A stretch of DNA of 64,000 nucleotides from Lachnospiraceae bacterium (GTDB lineage: Bacteria > Bacillota > Clostridia > Lachnospirales > Lachnospiraceae), in the NCBI GenBank assembly GCA_910575475.1, contig CAJTGD010000022.1, positions 35,895 to 99,894 of the forward strand. The letters are read 5' to 3'. Of this stretch, positions 53,671 through 61,811 are shown in pieces; position 1 is the stretch's first letter, and each line of letters begins with the position of its first letter. A program made the position numbers and the translations under genes. The notes beneath the pieces were generated by a model, which was given only the letters and a program-made list of their open reading frames with translations, did not search any database and was not told the DNA's origin.

Positions 53671-54352
53671 TTTGCAGGTGCCACATATATGCCTTTACAA
53701 AGTCACCATACTTCCTCTTTGCCAGATACACTTTATCGCCGTTCGTAAGCAGGATACTGTCACCGCCATACTCCGTGATATATGCCATATTCACGATATA
53801 CGCCCGGTGGCAGCGGTAAAATCCTTCCCCAAGCTGCCCTTCCAACTCATCCATTGCCGCGTAAATCTCTATACTTTCCTCATCCCTGGCAGTATGGATC
53901 TCAACCTTCTTTCCCCGGCTCTCAATATACAAAATATCCGTCTGCGCAAGCGTCAGATTCCTTGCCTTAATGAAAATCCCCCGCTTCTCCTTCTTTCTCC
54001 CTGCCTCCTTCACCGCCCTGTCAAGAACTTCCGCAAATTTCTTTTCATCCAAAGGTTTTAGCAGATACTGAAACGCATACAGGTCAAAAGCATCAAACAC
54101 ATACTCTTTGATCCCTGTAATAAATATAAGGACGATCTCATCCTGCCTTTCCCGCAGGCTCCTTGCCGCTTCGATCCCATTCATGCCATCCATTTGTATA
54201 TCAAGAAAAACAATATCAAACCGCCCCTGTGACGCCAGCAGTTCCTCACCTGTGGAAAACGCCTCCACACGACTCTCCGGCCTCTGTTTTTCTATCAGCT
54301 TACATATATCTTCCCTTATTACCTTTTCGTCATCAACGACAGCTATATACAA
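53648..54352 (-). CDS. LytTR-family response regulator
   Basis: 234 residues with a TTG start at 54352 placed 6 bases after GAGGTGAT. Receiver: YIAVVDDEK, phospho-acceptor Asp51 in FDIVFLDIQMDGMNGIEAAR, conserved Lys in LLKPLDEKKF. LytTR domain: TDILYIESRGKKVEIHTARD and GFYRCHRAYIVNMAYITEYG. It heads the operon that includes the kinase and three unknown genes. The divergent promoter 100 bp upstream carries two perfect 9-bp repeats of the kind LytTR proteins bind, so a small plus-strand gene at 54536 is its best visible target. Confidence 0.93.
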   Translation of the reverse strand: MYIAVVDDEKVIREDICKLIEKQRPESRVEAFSTGEELLASQGRFDIVFLDIQMDGMNGIEAARSLRERQDEIVLIFITGIKEYVFDAFDLYAFQYLLKPLDEKKFAEVLDRAVKEAGRKKEKRGIFIKARNLTLAQTDILYIESRGKKVEIHTARDEESIEIYAAMDELEGQLGEGFYRCHRAYIVNMAYITEYGGDSILLTNGDKVYLAKRKYGDFVKAYMWHLQNGGVSSV

Positions 54353-54425
54353 AATTTATCACCTCAGATCCTGTAAAAGCTTTCACATGTTATATCGGCA
54401 AAAATTTTTTATTTTTCAGTCAGAT

Positions 54426-54488
54426 GGAACGAAATGACCACTTTTCGGGAACGAAAGGCTTTACACTCAAATTTCATTTTGCTATAAT
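54426..54488 (+). promoter_or_regulatory. LytTR-type direct repeats and strong promoter
   Basis: GGAACGAAA occurs at 54426-54434 and 54448-54456 (minus strand: TTTCGTTCC), 22 bp apart. Directly after the second copy comes TTTACA (54460-54465), a 17-bp spacer and TATAAT (54483-54488), a near-consensus promoter. The placement upstream of the -35 box is that of an activator site, and GTT-centred 9-bp direct repeats are typical of LytTR regulators. The transcript would run to the short gene at 54536. Confidence 0.75.
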
Positions 54489-54535
54489 GAAATCATCTGA
54501 TAAACATTATTTTCGAAAAAGGCGGTGTTCAAAAT

Positions 54536-54664
54536 ATGACAGGGAAAGAAATCGTTAATTTAATCCGGTAGCTTAGAAAAGACGGTATGAGCGATACAAA
54601 AATTCTCGACCTGATAGAATTCAATGAAACCCACGCTCCAAAAGAACAAACAGACGAAGAATAA
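54536..54664 (+). pseudogene. Short gene behind the LytTR-type promoter, interrupted by TAG
   Basis: ATG 54536 follows AAAGGCGGTGTTCAAAAT. The frame reads MTGKEIVNLIR, then TAG at 54569-54571, then LRKDGMSDTKILDLIEFNET and a charged tail to TAA at 54664. The two halves fit one 42-residue helical protein in which the stop sits where a residue such as Trp would be expected (LIR-x-LRKDGMSD), but no homologue was consulted. The good promoter and ribosome binding site show that it was, and may still be, expressed. It may encode a small peptide of the regulatory system. Without suppression only 11 residues are made. Confidence 0.5.
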
Positions 54665-54775
54665 AGAGTGCCAGAGGATCCTTTAGGCGTTGCAGAAGAA
54701 GGGACTGTTATGTCCGAGAGTTTTTCATCTCTTGTGTAACAGCCCCCATTGCAGTTCATTCTGTTTTCGCTATTG

Positions 54776-55441
54776 TTACAAATATGCTTTCAGATTGTCC
54801 AACACTACTTGATATCCATTGGCATACATATGTATTCCTTCTATTGTATACTCTTTTTTCAATTTTCCCTGTTCATCTGTCAATCCCTTATTTACATTGA
54901 TAAAATGACAGCCCAATTTTTGAGCCAGTTTTTCTACCGCTTCATTTGCAATAGAAATATTTTCATTGGTTCGGGTCACGAAAAAATTTTTTGCCCATTC
55001 TTCTTGCGGCACCTTATCCGTCTCATTGACCGGATAATATGCCATCATAAAAATTTCTGCATCAGGAAGCCTTTTCTGGATCTTTCGTATGATCGTCTCA
55101 TAATTTTCTATTAAATTTTCCAATTTATAATCCAAACTGCCAATATCATTCGTTCCAATATTGATAAAAATACGGCTGGGTTCTGTACCAAATACCATCT
55201 CCTCCATATGTTCCAGAAAATCAGTTGTTTTAAATCCACCAATCCCACGGTTATAAATCACATGATTCATTCCGTTGGTCATCAGCAGTTCATTGATCGG
55301 GAACTGTTCCATCAGCAAGGAACCTGTAAAAAGCGTTTCTCCTTTTTTTATGTTCTCGTTCAATTTTCGAAAACGCTCCAGCCTGTCCTCCTGTTCAAAT
55401 TTCAGCCTTTCTTGAATTTCATCCATAGTTATTTCTGCCAT
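54776..55441 (-). CDS. SGNH/GDSL-type esterase
   Basis: 221 residues from ATG 55441, chosen because AAGGAGAACAGAAAA precedes it. Block I is LFTGSLLMEQFP with the nucleophile Ser at about 41 (GS in place of GDS), block III is FINIGTNDIGSLDYKL (Asn), and block V is EGIHMYANGYQVV with the His, preceded by Glu in place of the usual Asp. No signal peptide: a cytoplasmic esterase. It is the second gene after a GPH sugar symporter, so it probably removes acetyl or other acyl groups from imported glycosides. Substrate is inference. Confidence 0.87.
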   Translation of the reverse strand: MAEITMDEIQERLKFEQEDRLERFRKLNENIKKGETLFTGSLLMEQFPINELLMTNGMNHVIYNRGIGGFKTTDFLEHMEEMVFGTEPSRIFINIGTNDIGSLDYKLENLIENYETIIRKIQKRLPDAEIFMMAYYPVNETDKVPQEEWAKNFFVTRTNENISIANEAVEKLAQKLGCHFINVNKGLTDEQGKLKKEYTIEGIHMYANGYQVVLDNLKAYL

Positions 55442-55537
55442 TTTTCTGTTCTCCTTTTTCATTACATTATAGAATTTACGAACCTTATTCATGAATGCTC
55501 AAAACACCTTTTTCGTAACCTGTAAGATCAGCGCTCC

Positions 55538-56953
55538 TTATTTTGCCTTTGCCGCATTTCTCTCATCCAGTTCCACACGGATCTTATCCATCATCTTTTT
55601 ATCCAGTTTATACCAGAACAACGGAATCGCTGAAATTACGATACAAATTGCCGGCACCAGGTTTACCACTGCATTGATCCCCGTCTTTACCGCTTCTGTC
55701 TGTTCCACATTCGGCACATATCCTGATGCAGCCAATAAAAGCACCGTCACAGAGCCGCCCACAGCCGTAGCAAGTTTTACTCCAAAACTCATGTAAGAAT
55801 AGGTAAGGCCCTCTTCGCGGATACCATATTTCCAGTCTCCATATTCGATGCAGTCCGAAAGCATACCAGTACATACATTTGCAGAAGAGTTTCCAAAGCC
55901 AATGATCGCACTGATCACGATCAGAAATACATTATTATTTGCCGGTACCGCAAACATGACTACAAATCCCGCCACTATAACTACATTCAGCATCACCAGC
56001 CAGTTTCTTTTTCCAAATACCCGGGTTGCCCATGGCAGCAATAAACATCCAATTAAACTTGCCACCTCCATGGTTGTGAAAATCGGAGCGATCATCGTAT
56101 AAGACCCTACTACATAAATGATATAATAGGTCAGCATTGACATACGGCTCATAATTGCAATCGCACCCATAAATACACAGAAAACTGTAATCATCAGCAT
56201 CCGGTTCTTACACATCTCTTTCAGAGACTGCAGTACTGGTTTCTTCTCTTTCACCTGTGCTGGTGCTTCTACCACAACAGTCTCTTTACATCTCCATGCA
56301 CACAGCCAGAAGCAGGGCAGCATAATGACCGAACAGACAACCGTCCCCCAAAAATATCCCCTTGCATCTGCCACCGGAGTGCCCTCAGCGCCAACACTCT
56401 TACTGAAAAACAGGATTACCGGCATTGCTGCCGCGGAAAGGATCATCTTGATCACAGCTGCTCCGATAGCACGGCAGGATGTATAGTTCATACGGATCTG
56501 CGAATCTCTCGCAATCAAATTTACCAAGCCGCCATACGTTACACAGATTGCTGTATAGGCCATGCCCGCACCGATATAGCATATCAGACATATAAGCACT
56601 TTTGCTGTTCCTTTTACTGGAAATACAGTAAAAGTCAGCACATTAAATATTGCCAGGAACGGGGATGCGAACATCAGATATGGTCTGAATTTTCCCCATC
56701 GAGTCCTGGTCCGGTCCGCGATCACCCCCATCATCGGGTCATTAATGGCATCCCATACACGTGCGATCAACATGATCAGTGAAATAGCTGATGCCGTCAG
56801 GCCTACAACATCGGTATAAAATACGGTCAGATAGGTATTGATCATATACCAGGATAACTCTGATCCCACCGCCCCGAAACTATAACAAAGACCTGTCAGT
56901 TTATTTGTTTTTTCTTGTGTACCTTGTACTGCCTGCACTTCTTGTGTTCCCAT
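55538..56953 (-). CDS. GPH-family sugar:cation symporter (MFS)
   Basis: 471 residues with twelve helices, starting behind TATAGGGAGGTAGTT. Family markers: ARVWDAINDPMMGVIADRTR with TRWGKFRPYLMFAS in the first loop, and GNSSANVCTGMLSDCIEYGDW plus KYGIREEGLTYSYMSF in the second half. It resembles xyloside and glucuronide carriers (XynP/YicJ-like). The SGNH esterase gene follows by 96 bp in the same direction, and a second, lipid-anchored SGNH esterase is encoded divergently. This is a different subgroup from the GPH carrier at 43906. Likely substrate: acylated xylo-oligosaccharides, by context only. Confidence 0.93.
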   Translation of the reverse strand: MGTQEVQAVQGTQEKTNKLTGLCYSFGAVGSELSWYMINTYLTVFYTDVVGLTASAISLIMLIARVWDAINDPMMGVIADRTRTRWGKFRPYLMFASPFLAIFNVLTFTVFPVKGTAKVLICLICYIGAGMAYTAICVTYGGLVNLIARDSQIRMNYTSCRAIGAAVIKMILSAAAMPVILFFSKSVGAEGTPVADARGYFWGTVVCSVIMLPCFWLCAWRCKETVVVEAPAQVKEKKPVLQSLKEMCKNRMLMITVFCVFMGAIAIMSRMSMLTYYIIYVVGSYTMIAPIFTTMEVASLIGCLLLPWATRVFGKRNWLVMLNVVIVAGFVVMFAVPANNNVFLIVISAIIGFGNSSANVCTGMLSDCIEYGDWKYGIREEGLTYSYMSFGVKLATAVGGSVTVLLLAASGYVPNVEQTEAVKTGINAVVNLVPAICIVISAIPLFWYKLDKKMMDKIRVELDERNAAKAK

Positions 56954-57253
56954 AACTACCTCCCTATAATTGATATTTTTTTAATATAGCATTTTTCATT
57001 CTCTTTCATGCTTTCCGGACATCCTCATTTTGTATCAATTTTTAACCTTTCTTCCAAATTTTTCTGTTTCACAGAGTTTCAGTTTATTTTTTCGATGCGG
57101 ATTTTTATCTTTGGGCGCTTTTACAACGCTTTGATTTATAACTATAAAGATCTGTTGAAAAAGTTTCAGATAATGTAACAAAATATATTTCATGAAATTG
57201 CTGAATTATAATGTTTTTGTAACTAAGCGAACTGATAATCAGGAGGTAAAGGT
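56954..57253. promoter_or_regulatory. Divergent promoter region, GPH carrier and esterase lipoprotein
   Basis: The 300-bp gap is AT-rich and has no coding frame with a binding site. On the plus strand TATAAT at 57207-57212 with a weak -35 region and AGGAGGTAAAGGT before the ATG serves the lipoprotein. On the minus strand TATATT about 40 bp before the GPH start is a possible -10 box. An ATTTCATGAAAT palindrome at about 57187-57198 may be a binding site. Confidence 0.45.
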
Positions 57254-58561
57254 ATGAAAAATGTTGTAAAAATGTTATTATGTATGGCTGTAACTGCATC
57301 ACTGCTTACTGGCTGCGGAAATAAACCGGCAGTGAGCAATGATGAGACATCAGCTAAAAACTCAGAAACTGAAGAAGATAGTCCAGTCGCAGACACTGAG
57401 GAAACTGAAATCGTGCTGGCTGCGGCTGACGCCGTATTGACCGGTCAGGGAATCAATGCAGAATCCCAGGTTGTAGACACCGTTTATGTGGAAGATCTGC
57501 ATGCAATCACAAACGTAGGAACAGAATCTACCATAACTTATACTGTTCCGGAGGAAGTCGAGGGTAGTTACGATATTTATCTGGACTTTGGCAAATCTCC
57601 TTATGCCGTTGGAACAACCCCTGTGAGTGTGATCGTGAATGACGGAAAGGAATATGTGAGCCCGGCAGCAATTATAAACAGCGAATCGGATTATTCTGAT
57701 TTATTTTCTATGGGAAAATTTCTGATGGCCGAAAATGTGGACCTCACAGCCGGTGATACCTTAATGGTTCACGGAAAAGCTGGATTTGAGATGGAATTTA
57801 ACGGGAATATGGTATCTTCTATGTCTGCCATTGGTGATATGTATTTGTATCCAGCCGGAACGGATGTGCCTGTAGGGTATGATGGAGGGGTAATGCCTCA
57901 GAAGAAAACAGTAGATACAGCAGATCCTTTGTCCGGCAAGACGTTAGTGTGGTTAGGATCGTCTGTAACCTTTGGGGCACAATCCGGCGGCTATTCGATG
58001 GCAGATGCTATCGCAGAAAATCATGCAGCAACAAAGTGCTTAAAATATGCCATTTCCGGGACAACGCTGGTGAATGAAAGCCCTGCATCGTATGTGGAAC
58101 GCATGAAAGATATTGATTCAGATATGAACATAGATCTGTTGGTGGTTCAGTTATCTACAAATGATGCTTCCCAGGGAAAGCCTATGGGCAGCCTTAGTGA
58201 AAGTAAAGATCCTGAGGATTTTGATGATACCACCATTATTGGGGCCATTGAGTATATTATTGCCTATGCCAGGGATACCTGGAATTGCCCGGTTGTGTTT
58301 TATACAGGAAGCTATTATGAAAACCAGGAATACGAAACTATGGTACAGGCCCTGCTGGATGTTCAGGGAAAATGGGATATTGGTGTTATAGACCTGTGGA
58401 ACGATGAAGAAATGACAGCAATATACGGCACCGACGAATACTATACTTATATGGCAAAGGATGGGATTCATCCTCTGCGTGAGGGCTATGCTTCCTGGTG
58501 GACGCCTAAATTTGAAGATTACTTAAAGGATTTTTTTGCACAACAGGAACAAAACGAATAA
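57254..58561 (+). CDS. Lipid-anchored SGNH hydrolase (esterase)
   Basis: 435 residues. Lipoprotein signal MLLCMAVTASLLTGCG with lipobox LTGC, then a Glu/Ser-rich linker. Residues about 60-210 form a beta-rich domain of unknown role. The SGNH domain follows: GKTLVWLGSSVTFGAQSGGY (block I, GSS in place of GDS), VVQLSTNDASQG (block III, Asn) and KDGIHPLREGY (block V with Asp and His). It should act at the outside of the membrane and remove acyl groups from carbohydrate before uptake by the divergently encoded GPH carrier. A clear terminator follows. Confidence 0.88.
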   Translation: MKNVVKMLLCMAVTASLLTGCGNKPAVSNDETSAKNSETEEDSPVADTEETEIVLAAADAVLTGQGINAESQVVDTVYVEDLHAITNVGTESTITYTVPEEVEGSYDIYLDFGKSPYAVGTTPVSVIVNDGKEYVSPAAIINSESDYSDLFSMGKFLMAENVDLTAGDTLMVHGKAGFEMEFNGNMVSSMSAIGDMYLYPAGTDVPVGYDGGVMPQKKTVDTADPLSGKTLVWLGSSVTFGAQSGGYSMADAIAENHAATKCLKYAISGTTLVNESPASYVERMKDIDSDMNIDLLVVQLSTNDASQGKPMGSLSESKDPEDFDDTTIIGAIEYIIAYARDTWNCPVVFYTGSYYENQEYETMVQALLDVQGKWDIGVIDLWNDEEMTAIYGTDEYYTYMAKDGIHPLREGYASWWTPKFEDYLKDFFAQQEQNE

Positions 58562-58580
58562 AAGAATAGAAATTGTTCAT

Positions 58581-58616
58581 AAGCCGGAGACTTTCCTGTT
58601 CTCCGGCTTTCGTCTT
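58581..58616 (+). terminator. Intrinsic terminator of the esterase lipoprotein gene
   Basis: AAGCCGGAGA (58581-58590) and TCTCCGGCTT (58600-58609) form a 10-bp perfect stem with a 9-base loop, followed by TCGTCTTT. Confidence 0.85.
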
Positions 58617-58676
58617 TGAAGATCGCCTTTCGTACCTGCTCCTGGAAAAGCATTCGATATATGAAAGTTTCCTTAT

Positions 58677-58890
58677 TTACTCATATTCTTCGATCGTCCA
58701 CTCATCCCGCCATTCGATCCTCACCTGATCCTCGTCAAATTTCAGCGGAAGCCATACATAATCGGAGACAGACGAATTGATCTTCATATCCTCCGCGTCC
58801 TCTGCCGTGAATACAAAGCTCCCCAAACAGGATGACTGCCGCATAGCGGCTGATGTCCGCAACCGCCTGACAAGCAGCCACAAGAACAGG
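58677..58890 (-). pseudogene. Fossil: GH43-like C-terminus joined to a kinase-gene fragment
   Basis: From the stop at 58677 up to about 58815 the minus-strand frame reads INSSVSDYVWLPLKFDEDQV and IEWRDEWTIEEYE, which looks like the last residues of a GH43-type beta-xylosidase (moderate certainty). Directly beyond, 58818-58886 is about 93 percent identical to 53301-53369 inside the kinase gene at 52165-53670 (encoding AVADISRYAAVIL). The two relics are in different genes and functions, so this is a recombination scar. No function expected. Confidence 0.6.
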
Positions 58891-58906
58891 ATAATTCAGG
58901 CATATC

Positions 58907-59068
58907 TTATCTGCCTTTATAGAGATTTGCTTTGACATATTTCACCACCAGCGCGAGATCTGTCCGGGGAATGGGATAACGGTTCGGCGATACCCTGTAA
59001 TTTAAAGATAAATAATCCTGTTTGAATGCCTCCCTGCATGCGGCATCTAAATCTCCGGCAGAAATCAC
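58907..59068 (-). CDS. Short ORF coupled to the sugar permease gene
   Basis: 53 codons starting with GTG at 59068 that overlaps the permease stop (GTGA) and ending in TAA at 58907. The product reads MISAGDLDAACREAFKQDYL, then SLNYRVSPNRYPIPRTDLAL and VVKYVKANLYKGR. The composition is protein-like and the overlap suggests translation. I do not recognise it. It may be the start of a gene cut off by the fossil region to its left, or a real small operon member. No ribosome binding site of its own is evident. Confidence 0.4.
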   Translation of the reverse strand: MISAGDLDAACREAFKQDYLSLNYRVSPNRYPIPRTDLALVVKYVKANLYKGR

Positions 59069-60078
59069 AAAAACTTTTCTTTTATCTTCGGCCCTGCCAG
59101 CTGGATCAGGATTACCACGATCAGTATGGTTCCCTTGATGGCATCATTGATCAGGGAGTCCATCTTCAATGCTACAATGATCTTATCAATGATCGTATAG
59201 GACATCGCCCCGAACAGGATTCCCAGACAGTGCCCCTTTCCGCCTGACATACTGATGCCGCCCAGTACTACAGCGGCGATCGCGTACATCTCGTAACTCC
59301 GCCCGGTGGTTGCCGGATCAGAAGAGGCATTCATGGCGATCCACAGAAAAGAGCCAAGCCCCACTAATACACCCGCGATCACAAATACGATCATTTTCAT
59401 CAGGCTGACATTGATACCTGACATCACGGCGCCTTTCTGGTTGCTTCCGATCGCATATACTTTCTTACCGAACTTTGTGCTGGTCGATATATAGACAAGC
59501 AGCGCCGTCATAAGCAGCAGGATGATCCCCACGATCGGAAGTGTCAGGATCTTCCCGTTTCCAAACTGATACAATGCCTGATAATTCTCATGGTCAGACG
59601 CCATACGGTATACCGAACTTCCGCCTCCGCACAGTTCTTTCGGAATATGCTGGCAGACATACTGTGAAACCGAACGGTAAATGAGCATTGTTGCCAGTGT
59701 CACAATAAACGCCGGCATCTCCACGCCTCCGACCAAAACACCGTTCACCAGTCCGCAGGCCGCTCCGAACGCAAGCGCGAACAGCAAAGTCAATACGATG
59801 TTATCTGTAATATTGAATATCACAACCGAAAAACCGCTCACCATCGCCAGCATGGAACCCACCGACAGATCAATCTCCCCGGTCAGGCAGATCAGGCCCA
59901 TGCCAAGCCCGATCACCCCTACCACGGCGGAATGCCGGAAAATATTCATGATTCCGTTCCATGTCAGCCCGTGACTCGTCAACGCGAATACAAGGAAAAT
60001 AACAAGAAACACAAATATGTAACTGTATTGCGACCAGATCCTGGACCATACAGATCTTCCTTTCGTTTTCATGATCAT
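59065..60078 (-). CDS. Sugar ABC transporter permease, RbsC/XylH type
   Basis: 337 residues with about nine membrane helices, starting at an ATG that overlaps the ATPase stop (ATGA) behind AGGAGGGCAT. The CUT2 permease core is visible: VGVIGLGMGLICLTGEIDLS with the conserved GEIDLSVGSMLAM, AFGAACGLVNGVLVGGVEMP, and GGISMSGGKGHCLGILFGA near the end. It pairs with the double-ATPase protein encoded upstream and with the binding lipoprotein at 61812. Expected substrate: a monosaccharide such as ribose, xylose or galactose. Third gene of the operon; a small coupled ORF follows. Confidence 0.93.
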   Translation of the reverse strand: MIMKTKGRSVWSRIWSQYSYIFVFLVIFLVFALTSHGLTWNGIMNIFRHSAVVGVIGLGMGLICLTGEIDLSVGSMLAMVSGFSVVIFNITDNIVLTLLFALAFGAACGLVNGVLVGGVEMPAFIVTLATMLIYRSVSQYVCQHIPKELCGGGSSVYRMASDHENYQALYQFGNGKILTLPIVGIILLLMTALLVYISTSTKFGKKVYAIGSNQKGAVMSGINVSLMKMIVFVIAGVLVGLGSFLWIAMNASSDPATTGRSYEMYAIAAVVLGGISMSGGKGHCLGILFGAMSYTIIDKIIVALKMDSLINDAIKGTILIVVILIQLAGPKIKEKFL

Positions 60079-61652
60079 ATGCCCTCCTTCATCTCTGTGA
60101 TACTCTCATTTTTATCCGATGTATTTTTCTCTGGCCCACTTGTCTCTGACGTGATTTTGCCGTCTCCCATACCTGCCGCGTTGGTAGAATACATCATGAC
60201 CGTAGTTTCCTCGATCTCTTCATGAGACAAAATCTTTACAAGCTCCCCGTCATAGAAAACCGCGCACTTGTCGGCTACTTTCTGAAGTTCGGGAATCTCC
60301 AGCGTATTGATCAAGATCGTTTTTCCGCCCTCGGCCAGTTCCAGGATCAGTTTATAAATCTCCGCTTTGGCTCCCACATCGATCCCCTGGGTCGGATTGT
60401 CCAAAAGCAGGATCTCCGCCTCCGTGTTCAGCCATTTCGCAAGAAATAACTTCTGCTGGTTTCCGCCGCTCAATGACGTGATCGGATCGCCGCTGTCCTG
60501 TGCCTTGATATTCAGCACATTTTTATAGTTGTCAAATTTCCCCTGCTCCTGTTTTCTGAAAATATGAAATCTCCGGGCAGACAGCGTATGCTCGGCAAGA
60601 TACATATTTTCCAGAAGGCTCATGTCCGCGATCACCGAATTTTCCTTACGGTTGGAGGGAAGCATGGCGATCCTGGCCTTCATCGCCTTGTGAATGGAAT
60701 GCAGCGGGACCGTGCGTCCAAACGCCTCCACTTTTCCGCCTGACACCTGACACGCACCGAAAATTCCCTGAAGGAGCTCGCTGGAGCCTGACCCCTGAAG
60801 ACCGGTCAGTCCGATGATCTCCCCCTTCTGAACCTCCAGACGGACGTCCCGGAAACCTGCCCCGGTAAATCCATCCAGCCGGAGCACCACATCCCCGCAT
60901 TTCCGGGAATGATAATCCGACGCGGAACGATACCCCTCTCCTACCAGCATTTTTGTGATTTCTTCCGGATCGGTGTCCGCGATATTACCATCCGCGATAA
61001 ACTCGCCGTTTCGAAAAACCGTATAACGGTCTGCGCTCTCAAAGATCTCCGGCATCTTATGGGAAATGAATATGAATGAAGTTCCTTTTTCTTTCAGCCT
61101 CCGGATAATCTGGAATAAATGGTCTACCTCCTGATTATTCAGGGATGTAGTCGGTTCATCCAGGATCAGCAGCTTCGCGTTAAAAAATAATGCTTTGGAA
61201 ATCTCCAGAAGCTGCTTTTTACTGGGGCTTAAATACGCTGCTTTCTCTTCCGGGTCAATCTCCACTTCCAGTTCATCAAACAAAGCTTTAGCTTCCTGTT
61301 TCATCCGCTTTTTATCCAACGTGCCGAAACGGTTTGTATACTCTTTTCCCAGAAAAATATTCTCATAGACTTTCAGGTCATTAAACAGGTTCAGTTCCTG
61401 ATGCACAAAAGCAATCCCGATGTGTTCGGACTGGCTCACGGATAGATTTCCCAACTCCTGCCCCTCGAAGATGATCGTTCCTTCATCTCTTCTGTGAACT
61501 CCGGTCAATACATTCATCAGGGTGGATTTTCCTGCTCCGTTCTCGCCCAGCAATGCGTGAACCTCACCTTCATTCACGGTCAGCCGTACATTTTTCAGTA
61601 CCGGCACGCCGCTGAATGATTTACAGATTCCGCTCATCTCTAATCGTTTCAC
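60075..61652 (-). CDS. Sugar ABC transporter ATPase, RbsA/XylG type (two ATPase domains)
   Basis: 525 residues from GTG 61652, which has GGAGGAAGAAAGA in front; the ATG-initiated frame at 61748 would run through a hairpin and is less likely. First domain: Walker A GENGAGKST at about 36-44, signature-like LSPSKKQLLEISKAL and Walker B LLILDEPTTSL. Second domain: degenerate P-loop GLQGSGSSE, LSGGNQQKLFLAKWL and LLLDNPTQGIDVGAKAE, as usual for CUT2 ATPases. The C-terminus has an extra Ser/Glu/Lys-rich tail of about 40 residues (DGKITSETSGPEKNTSDKNE) uncommon in RbsA. Forms the motor of the importer. Confidence 0.93.
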   Translation of the reverse strand: MKRLEMSGICKSFSGVPVLKNVRLTVNEGEVHALLGENGAGKSTLMNVLTGVHRRDEGTIIFEGQELGNLSVSQSEHIGIAFVHQELNLFNDLKVYENIFLGKEYTNRFGTLDKKRMKQEAKALFDELEVEIDPEEKAAYLSPSKKQLLEISKALFFNAKLLILDEPTTSLNNQEVDHLFQIIRRLKEKGTSFIFISHKMPEIFESADRYTVFRNGEFIADGNIADTDPEEITKMLVGEGYRSASDYHSRKCGDVVLRLDGFTGAGFRDVRLEVQKGEIIGLTGLQGSGSSELLQGIFGACQVSGGKVEAFGRTVPLHSIHKAMKARIAMLPSNRKENSVIADMSLLENMYLAEHTLSARRFHIFRKQEQGKFDNYKNVLNIKAQDSGDPITSLSGGNQQKLFLAKWLNTEAEILLLDNPTQGIDVGAKAEIYKLILELAEGGKTILINTLEIPELQKVADKCAVFYDGELVKILSHEEIEETTVMMYSTNAAGMGDGKITSETSGPEKNTSDKNESITEMKEGI

Positions 61653-61699
61653 TCTTTCTTCCTCCGCTTTTTTCAGGAAATTTTCCATACATTTCCTAA

Positions 61700-61727
61700 A
61701 AACAGGCGGGACTTTTCCCGCCTGTTT
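61700..61727 (-). terminator. Intercistronic hairpin between binding protein and ATPase genes
   Basis: AAACAGGCGGGA (61700-61711) and TCCCGCCTGTTT (61716-61727) form a 12-bp perfect stem with a 4-base loop; on the minus strand TTAGG follows. The weak T-run suggests partial termination or 3'-end protection, which raises the binding protein message above that of the ATPase and permease, a common arrangement. Confidence 0.75.
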
Positions 61728-61811
61728 CAAACATGGTAGTTTTTCCATATTTACTATATGACAAACGTCTGCCTACAATGTTCCCATGTTTTCATACGAC
61801 AACTATCTGAA

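Noticed and set aside
45303..54664. Genome-wide reassignment of TAG as a sense codon
   Set aside because: Several intact genes in the window end in TAG, for example the antiporter gene at 2049 and the DUF4040 gene at 7976, without protein-like extension, so TAG is a working stop here.
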